Positions 6,771 through 11,788 of a DNA stretch of 11,788 nt are shown here, piece after piece. Each line of letters opens with the position of its first letter. Within the stretch, counting starts at the first letter, position 1. The stretch lies in assembly GCA_023248785.1 (NCBI GenBank), contig JAHFDX010000055.1, forward strand, positions 1-11,788, read 5' to 3'. Below the pieces are notes generated by a model. It was not told the origin of the DNA and did no database searches. It saw only the letters and a list, made by a program, of their open reading frames with translations. The position numbers and the translations under genes were made by a program. Source of the stretch: Myxococcales bacterium. GTDB taxonomy: Bacteria > Myxococcota_A > Polyangia > Polyangiales > Polyangiaceae.

Positions 6771-8724
6771 GACTCACCGGATGAAGCTCCTCGTCCCGAC
6801 GGCGCGCTTGCCTCAGGATCATCTCGAGAAGGAGAAGGACCAAGAGCGAAAGGGCTACGTAGGGACTCAACTCGATCGAAGCGTTTGAACCTCCCGACGG
6901 CGTGGTTGGCAAAGGCGGACGTTTTCGTGGCGAAAGATCAACCTCGTCCGCAGGAGGACCCACAATGCGAGTGTCCGTTTGCTCGTCGACCTTGACTTCG
7001 TAGCTTCCAACAAGGGACGGATCGGCGCGAAAAACATCGCCCTCGCGTCGCACTTCGACCGGCCCGGCGGGTCCATTAATTCGCACATCGGAAGCCTTTG
7101 TAAACGTCCACGTCGCTCCGGCCTCCGTGCGTGAGCCCGTGAGGCGCGACCGCACGTCTTGCAGCCAATCGTAGAGGAGCGCGAGAAATCCCGTGGTTAG
7201 CGGAAGATCGCTCACCTGCGCAGAGAACGGGAGCGTGACAACCCACGAGCTTCCTCGTCCCATGGCGCGCTGAGTCACAAGGGGGGCGCCGTCGACCCAA
7301 GTGGCGTACAGGGTATGGTCAGCAACATCTTCGTGTGCCAGCACGCTGCGATGTTTCGCATGCAAGTCGTCCCATGACGAAACTGCTTCGCCAACGGCAC
7401 CGACCCCAGCGGACGTATTTGCGCCCTTTGCGGAAGATGGCAGCCACCTTGGAACGCGAAGGAGCATAGGTTCGAAGGTGTAGCCAAGTTGGGCTTGGGC
7501 CGATCGAGAACCAAGCGCCAACAGCGCGGAGCCGCCTCGAGCGAAGAACTGCTCAAACGCACGGCGTTGTTCCGGCGTAAATCCAGCCGCATCGTCGACG
7601 GCGATGGCCGAAAGCTGTCGAAGCTCGGCACCTTGATCGTCGAGCGTCGACAGTGAACGAACCTTGAGGGGCATGTGAAGAGCGGAAATGGCTTGCTCAA
7701 GAATGGGAGCGCCACCGGTCTCAACTGTTTCGGTTGTGCGGTCCATAAGCAGGCCAACAGCAACGTCGTTCACTTGAGTCGCCACCGCGAGCTCGTCGTC
7801 GTAGGAATTGGCATCAGACCCCGTGAGCCGAGCACGTAGGTCGCGCGAAGCATCCGACGCAAGCGGGAGTTGAATGGTAGCGCGCGTTCCGTCGACAACG
7901 AGCGGCGCCTTTGCTCGCTCCTTCCCATCACGATCCAAGAGCACAACGTCGCGCAACCCCCGTAAGGCCGCGCGGTTGCACGCTACGTCGATCGAAACGG
8001 ATGTCGCGGAGGACGTCGCGGAAAGAATGGCACAGTCGTCGGCTGCGTGCGCGAGCTCGTTCAACGGAACCCAAAGCGACGCACTTGTTAAAGATGGCAA
8101 GGGCTCGTTCGGATGTCCATCTGCCAGGTCGCTAAGCAAGGTAACTCGCTTGTCCGTCTGAGGTGCCTGGGCCAACACAGCTTGCGCCATGGATAGTGCG
8201 CCCTCGAGATCGGTTGCACGGTCGGCCGCTGGTAGTTCCTTGATGGTTTTTCGCACGAGGTCGACATTCGTAACCAATGAAAGCACCAATCGCGCCGGTT
8301 TTCCGGCAGCGATTACCGCGATCATGTCCCCCTCGCGCAGCGAGTCGAGCACCTGGCGGCTCGCTTCTTTCGCGCGCAAGAATCGAGTTTCCGTGCCATG
8401 ACGTGCCCTCATGCTGAGTGAGTCATCGATGACAATGACCATTGCGATCGATGCGCCTTGTGCACGATCCACTGAGAGGCGAGTGCACCTGACAAAGGGC
8501 GATGCCCCCAGAAGAGCGAGCGCAATGACAACAAGCATCCGGACTGAAAGCAGGGCGCGGTGTTCGAGCTTGGACCGCTTCCGCCGATCGGTTCGCGTGT
8601 TCTGGAGCATGCGCACGGGCGCGAACTCAATGCGATTCGTTTGAACGCGTCGAAAGCGATGCGCCACATAGGGTCCAATCGCCAGAAAACCGATAAGCAG
8701 TGCGAGAGCGGTGACGAATGTCAC
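6760..8724 (-). CDS. BatA/vWA/GATase1-like membrane protein
   Basis: This 654-residue protein has the domain order of large BatA-related proteins. Residues 1-77 form a BatA-type N-terminus: a membrane helix at about 3-20, a cytoplasmic basic stretch, and a second helix at about 58-78. A von Willebrand factor A domain spans about 93-215 and has a complete metal-ion site: D100, S102 and S104 (DxSxS), T171 in ATDLEGAL, and D199 in LLSDLADG. Residues about 320-520 look like a class I glutamine-amidotransferase-like Rossmann domain (AIAVDDAAGFTPEQRRAFEQF, then GGSALLALGS) without an obvious catalytic Cys-His pair, so it is probably non-enzymatic. A third helix at about 620-639 with a basic tail anchors the C-terminus. 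Such proteins work beside MoxR ATPases and DUF58 proteins in envelope or stress-linked complexes; the exact role is unknown. The start is GTG at 8722-8724, overlapping the previous stop by 4 bp (GTGA), and the 3' end overlaps hutF by 11 bp, so translation is probably coupled on both sides. Confidence 0.85.
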   Translation of the reverse strand: MTFVTALALLIGFLAIGPYVAHRFRRVQTNRIEFAPVRMLQNTRTDRRKRSKLEHRALLSVRMLVVIALALLGASPFVRCTRLSVDRAQGASIAMVIVIDDSLSMRARHGTETRFLRAKEASRQVLDSLREGDMIAVIAAGKPARLVLSLVTNVDLVRKTIKELPAADRATDLEGALSMAQAVLAQAPQTDKRVTLLSDLADGHPNEPLPSLTSASLWVPLNELAHAADDCAILSATSSATSVSIDVACNRAALRGLRDVVLLDRDGKERAKAPLVVDGTRATIQLPLASDASRDLRARLTGSDANSYDDELAVATQVNDVAVGLLMDRTTETVETGGAPILEQAISALHMPLKVRSLSTLDDQGAELRQLSAIAVDDAAGFTPEQRRAFEQFFARGGSALLALGSRSAQAQLGYTFEPMLLRVPRWLPSSAKGANTSAGVGAVGEAVSSWDDLHAKHRSVLAHEDVADHTLYATWVDGAPLVTQRAMGRGSSWVVTLPFSAQVSDLPLTTGFLALLYDWLQDVRSRLTGSRTEAGATWTFTKASDVRINGPAGPVEVRREGDVFRADPSLVGSYEVKVDEQTDTRIVGPPADEVDLSPRKRPPLPTTPSGGSNASIELSPYVALSLLVLLLLEMILRQARRRDEELHPVSHES

Positions 8725-9806
8725 GATGCTTGATCGGTATCACAAGCCTTTGGCGGCCCAAACGTTCGAAGCACCGGCGCAACTACGCTATCGATGACGG
8801 CCAGCTGTGCGCGTAGTTCCTCAAGCATTTCGGGCGCGGATTGATCTGCGATGGCCCGCTCAATTCGACTTCGAGCTACGTCGCATGCTTGAACCAATGT
8901 TGGAACAAAGCCTGATCCGAGCTGCTCAGTCACCCAGGCCACGATGTCCCAGGACAACGCCACGTGACGCGTCTCGTCCAGCACGATTGCATTCAAGCGC
9001 TCACTGCGTGACTCCTTGTCCGCTCGTTCCTGCAAAACAAGAACGCTCGCTGCCTCGCCGATGCAACCGTCGAGCAGTGCCTCGAGGCCGACTTGCTCCA
9101 ACAAGGGAATGGGCCGGCTTATGTTCATGCCCAGCGGCCCCATGGCTCGATCTACGTCGTGTACGCGTGCCTCCTGCAGTGCCGTGCGTGCGTGCCTTAC
9201 TTCATCGAGTGCGGCGGCGTGGGTACGTTCAACGAGTGAAAGAGGAGCGCCATGCGCCATCAGCTCCATGGCGAGCCGCGCAAACGCGGCAACCGATGCA
9301 TGCGCCGCCTTTGCCGTATCAAGCCACCAACGCGTCCGAGGCTTTGTTTTGCGAGTCATTCGCATCGACGCAACCGTTCCTTTACCTGCCTCATCGACGA
9401 GAGGACGTCCGCGCCTTATGAGCAAGCACCGCCACGTGACGTAACAACAATGGTTACTTTTTACTCGAAACGCGGCCGTAGATGCCTCGAAATTGAAATC
9501 GGGCGATACCTTGCACCGCTCAAACGGTGCTGCGTAATGAGCAGCGGCGGATGTCTCCTCAGTCGGCTCACAACGCTTCTGTGCAGCCTCGCGTTCATGC
9601 GGCGCGCAGTGTTGGAGACTGCGCTCGGGGAACGCAATAACGGTTTCCTGATACGTCTCCGTTTGGATTTTCGAACCAACTCCCGCATCGGAGTAATCCA
9701 CAACAGGCGCCACAACCAGGGGCGCTTGTCTGTCGCACGCGACAACCCCCGTCAAAGGCAGAAAGGCATGAAGCAGTTCGCGCGCGCGTCGATGAAGGCG
9801 AGCCAT
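8721..9806 (-). CDS. Ferritin-like domain protein, putative lipoprotein
   Basis: The product has 361 residues. Residues 1-24 resemble a lipoprotein signal peptide: several arginines, a hydrophobic run at 11-23, and Cys24 in V-V-A-C. Residues 25-160 are a poorly conserved, cysteine-bearing region (C67, C79, C98, C120, C121, C127) containing CCY followed by GRPL, a pattern I associate with myxobacterial ferritin-like proteins. Residues about 160-350 form a four-helix ferritin-like bundle: HASVAAFAR (169-177) in helix A, an ExxH motif E202-VR-H205 in helix B, E251 in helix C, and a second ExxH motif E278-TR-H281 in helix D. These would bind two metal ions. In relatives as I recall them, a Glu precedes HASVAAFAR; here it is Ala168. 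Function could be metal storage, oxidation or redox protection, but none is proven. The gene lies 18 bp after the DUF58 gene and overlaps the BatA-like gene by 4 bp, so it belongs to that operon. No clear Shine-Dalgarno sequence precedes the ATG. Confidence 0.75.
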   Translation of the reverse strand: MARLHRRARELLHAFLPLTGVVACDRQAPLVVAPVVDYSDAGVGSKIQTETYQETVIAFPERSLQHCAPHEREAAQKRCEPTEETSAAAHYAAPFERCKVSPDFNFEASTAAFRVKSNHCCYVTWRCLLIRRGRPLVDEAGKGTVASMRMTRKTKPRTRWWLDTAKAAHASVAAFARLAMELMAHGAPLSLVERTHAAALDEVRHARTALQEARVHDVDRAMGPLGMNISRPIPLLEQVGLEALLDGCIGEAASVLVLQERADKESRSERLNAIVLDETRHVALSWDIVAWVTEQLGSGFVPTLVQACDVARSRIERAIADQSAPEMLEELRAQLAVIDSVVAPVLRTFGPPKACDTDQAS

Positions 9807-9824
9807 GGGTTCATAGTACGCCGA

Positions 9825-10751
9825 TTATCGAATCGATTGCGTGAGCGCGCGAAGAACATCGAGCGGTTTATCGGCTGTATTGACAAGCTGCACGGTGCAG
9901 TCTTTGCCCTCGACGGATCTGCGCACGCGTGACAGATGTTCCTCGAATGTCTGAACGTAGTGACCGCGAATCATGTCGCCATCGGTTTCAACGGAAACAT
10001 CCCCTTCAAGACCGACAAAACGAGAACTGCCTGCAAAGGGAAGATCCCGTTCATCCGGGTCGACCATATGTAAGAGATGCAAATACCGACCCTTTGTCGC
10101 GATGCCGGGCAAGAGCGCGAACAGTTCGTCGGTCACATCAAGCACGTCACTGCAGGCAACCACAATGGATCCACGAGGAGCGCGATGGATCACATGTTCA
10201 AACGCGCGCTCGAGTGCACCACGCTCGCGTGTTGCATCGAGCGTGGGTATCGTTGCCTCGAGGGCCGCTATCGTGCGCTCCAGTTGCAAAGGGCCGCTTC
10301 GCAAAGGCAGAACCGGAACGGGTGGCTCGCCGCCGACAATGGTTAGAGAAGCCGGATCGTTGGCATCGAGCGCAATCTTGGCGACGGCCGCCGCGATCAG
10401 GGCTGCGTAGGCGAACTTCGATGCGTGCGCACGTTCACCTCGATACAGCATCGACCGGGTCGCATCGATAACGATAAATAGAGCTCGTTCGGTTTCGGTT
10501 TCGAACTGCCTGATGATCATCCGATCGTGAAGCAATCGGGCGCGACGATCGAGCCACCTTAGATCGTCGCCCATCGAATACTCACGGAATCCTCCAAACT
10601 CTACGCCCGCACCACGTCGTGGGCTTCGGTGAACACCCGAGTAATACCCCTCGACTAGCGATCGGACGCGAAGGTGAAGCGGCTTAAGCTGGCCCCAATC
10701 GAATGGCCGAGCGGTGAATTGATGAAGGGCGTCTGCCCGAGCCACCACCAT
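9825..10751 (-). CDS. DUF58 domain protein (vWA-like, MoxR/Bat-associated)
   Basis: This 308-residue protein matches DUF58 (PF01882) along nearly its whole length. The signature GVEFGGFREYSMGDDLRWLD lies at 49-68, preceded by GVHRSPRRG (39-47). A von Willebrand-like metal site follows: D96-A-T98-R-S100, a DxTxS variant of the usual DxSxS, with an SD pair at 201-202. The HMVDPDERDLPF segment (228-239) and the closing NTADKPLDVL (291-300) also fit the family. No membrane helix or signal peptide is seen, so it should be cytoplasmic. DUF58 proteins are encoded next to MoxR AAA+ ATPases and Bat-type vWA proteins and are thought to serve as adaptors or substrates for the ATPase. The ATG overlaps the TPR stop codon by one base (TAATG), a classic coupling junction. 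The stop TAA is in the same frame as the ferritin-like gene, six codons upstream of its ATG. Confidence 0.92.
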   Translation of the reverse strand: MVVARADALHQFTARPFDWGQLKPLHLRVRSLVEGYYSGVHRSPRRGAGVEFGGFREYSMGDDLRWLDRRARLLHDRMIIRQFETETERALFIVIDATRSMLYRGERAHASKFAYAALIAAAVAKIALDANDPASLTIVGGEPPVPVLPLRSGPLQLERTIAALEATIPTLDATRERGALERAFEHVIHRAPRGSIVVACSDVLDVTDELFALLPGIATKGRYLHLLHMVDPDERDLPFAGSSRFVGLEGDVSVETDGDMIRGHYVQTFEEHLSRVRRSVEGKDCTVQLVNTADKPLDVLRALTQSIR

Positions 10752-11788
10752 TACGGGACCGCTATGTCCTTAGGCACGCCGCCTGCGACCGTGGCGCTCT
10801 TCCCGAGAAGGAGCTCACGGGCCAACATCCACTCATTCAAGTTGATGCCCGCACTCGCGCGCACAGCTTCGAAGTGTGCCTTCGCGCCCGCTTCGTCACC
10901 CGCGAGCTTTCGCTCGAATGCCTGATAAAATTGGGCTTCCGCTTGTTGAACGGGATTGGACGCGACGGCATACAGCTCGGCGCCGGTGAGTGCTCCCATA
11001 CCAAAGGAAGCGATCTTCGAAGGCCACCCGCCAAGATCGACCCCCGCCTTAAGCGCTCGCTCGGCAGCAGAGGTAGCTTTCACGCCGCTCTGACGTTCGA
11101 GCAACCTCAACCAGAGTGCGTAGTAAACGACCTCGGCCGGCGGGATCTCACTTCCGTACGCAATTTGAAGAGCATCGCGCGCAAGTTTGAGATTGCCTCG
11201 GGTGAGACTATTGCCGATAGAATCAGCCGCGCTAGCTTCCAAATCACGGACAGAGGATGTGCTGTCCAAAAGTGCAAGCCGAAGGGCGCGCTCGGCCCTT
11301 TGATCGTCGCCCAACCGGTAAAGAACACGGGCGACGAGACGTGCCGCGCGCGCGCGCGATGAACCTTCGAATTTCGCATGAACGGCCGACGCAAGCCGAA
11401 GCGCATCCACCAATGCACTGTGGGCACCCGCCGCGTCGTGCTGATCGAAAAGTACTTCGCCCGCCAGGACAAGGCTCTCGGCAGCCATGAGAGGCTCGCC
11501 CGTCGTCGTGAGATCCGCAGCCTTTCGAAAGTGCAACAGCGCCGATGGCAGCTGCCCATCACGCCACTCGATGCGGCCCAGTGTGAGCAGGCCGTGTGGA
11601 TCTGGCTCAACGGTAGCGGACTCCGTAAGGAGCTTGCGCGCGGCATCGATATATCCATCGCGCAGTTCAACGTCGGCCATCCATGCGCGTACGTACGACG
11701 GACTTGGGTCGAGTTTTGTACCCTTTTTCGCCAACTCATCACCGACACGCATCATCGGACCTATCGACTCGAACATCCGTCGAGCGCT
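10751..11788 (-). CDS. TPR-repeat protein, N-terminus outside window
   Basis: The gene is open through the right edge: the codons before the ATG at 11774-11776 have no stop, so this ATG is probably internal. At least 341 residues are visible, made of helical pairs of TPR type. Counting from that Met, likely repeats lie at about 27-59 (SYVRAWMADVELRDGYIDAA), 60-90 (LLTLGRIEWRDGQLPSALLHF), 97-131, 141-173 (ARLVARVLYRLGDDQRAERAL) and 177-208, with a last one at 277-309 (FYQAFERKLAGDEAGAKAHF). These repeats are protein-binding scaffolds. TPR proteins are regular members of MoxR/Bat clusters (BatE-like), which fits the genes downstream. Membrane attachment or a signal peptide cannot be judged without the N-terminus. 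The stop TAA at 10751-10753 shares one base with the ATG of the DUF58 gene. Confidence 0.75.
   Translation of the reverse strand, partial: SARRMFESIGPMMRVGDELAKKGTKLDPSPSYVRAWMADVELRDGYIDAARKLLTESATVEPDPHGLLTLGRIEWRDGQLPSALLHFRKAADLTTTGEPLMAAESLVLAGEVLFDQHDAAGAHSALVDALRLASAVHAKFEGSSRARAARLVARVLYRLGDDQRAERALRLALLDSTSSVRDLEASAADSIGNSLTRGNLKLARDALQIAYGSEIPPAEVVYYALWLRLLERQSGVKATSAAERALKAGVDLGGWPSKIASFGMGALTGAELYAVASNPVQQAEAQFYQAFERKLAGDEAGAKAHFEAVRASAGINLNEWMLARELLLGKSATVAGGVPKDIAVP

Noticed and set aside
9252..9932. + strand open frame of 226 codons opposite the ferritin-like gene
   Set aside because: Arg-rich shadow translation. The opposite strand carries two ExxH motifs and operon-type junctions.
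11345..11356. Alternating CG tract, possibly Z-DNA-prone
   Set aside because: It encodes ordinary Arg/Ala codons in a TPR helix. Such runs are expected in GC-rich coding DNA.
1..11788. Defence island, CRISPR array, prophage, transposon or tRNA
   Set aside because: No repeat-spacer array, transposase, integrase, capsid-type or nuclease-defence gene was seen, and no cloverleaf was recognised by eye.

Overview
The window reads as chromosomal DNA from a Gram-negative bacterium with a high-50s % GC content (estimated by eye). A member of the Myxococcota or a related 'deltaproteobacterial' lineage fits best. The pointers are several putative lipoproteins, a ferritin-like protein of a type I associate with myxobacterial genomes, a secreted C-terminal beta-propeller protein, and a MoxR/Bat-like gene group. 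The taxon is inferred, not shown. I see no rRNA, tRNA, insertion sequence, phage gene or CRISPR array. Coding density is very high and no gene-free stretch exceeds about 220 bp.

Left part (1-3550). The window opens inside a + strand gene for a ComEC-like metallo-beta-lactamase-fold protein (3' part only, ends 548). A 157-bp gap with weak inverted repeats separates it from a convergent small putative lipoprotein (706-1221, - strand). That gene diverges, across a 220-bp control region carrying three TGGCACA heptamers, from a 702-residue lipoprotein with a PF09826-type beta-propeller (1442-3550, + strand).

Right part (3561-11788). Six - strand genes are packed head to tail, and all their junctions are overlaps or gaps of at most 24 bp, so one transcript is likely. 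In transcription order they are: a TPR protein (5' end outside the window), a DUF58 protein with a von Willebrand-like MIDAS, a ferritin-like putative lipoprotein, a BatA/vWA/GATase1-like membrane protein, a HutF-type formimidoylglutamate deiminase, and UvrB. The first four resemble a MoxR/DUF58/Bat ('aerotolerance') module. A MoxR AAA+ ATPase would be expected further upstream but is not in the window. The last two are a histidine-degradation-type deiminase and the excision-repair protein UvrB, with no other hut or uvr gene nearby.

The points most worth a second look are these. A ferritin-like lipoprotein is inserted between the DUF58 and BatA-like genes, and it appears to lack the usual first-helix glutamate. 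The HutF is shorter than normal at both ends, where the small beta-sandwich domain should be. A + strand terminator for the propeller gene appears to lie inside the last codons of uvrB. Three heptamer repeats lie between the two divergent lipoprotein genes. None of these proves a new system. The Bat-like module with its embedded ferritin-like lipoprotein is the best candidate for something undescribed.
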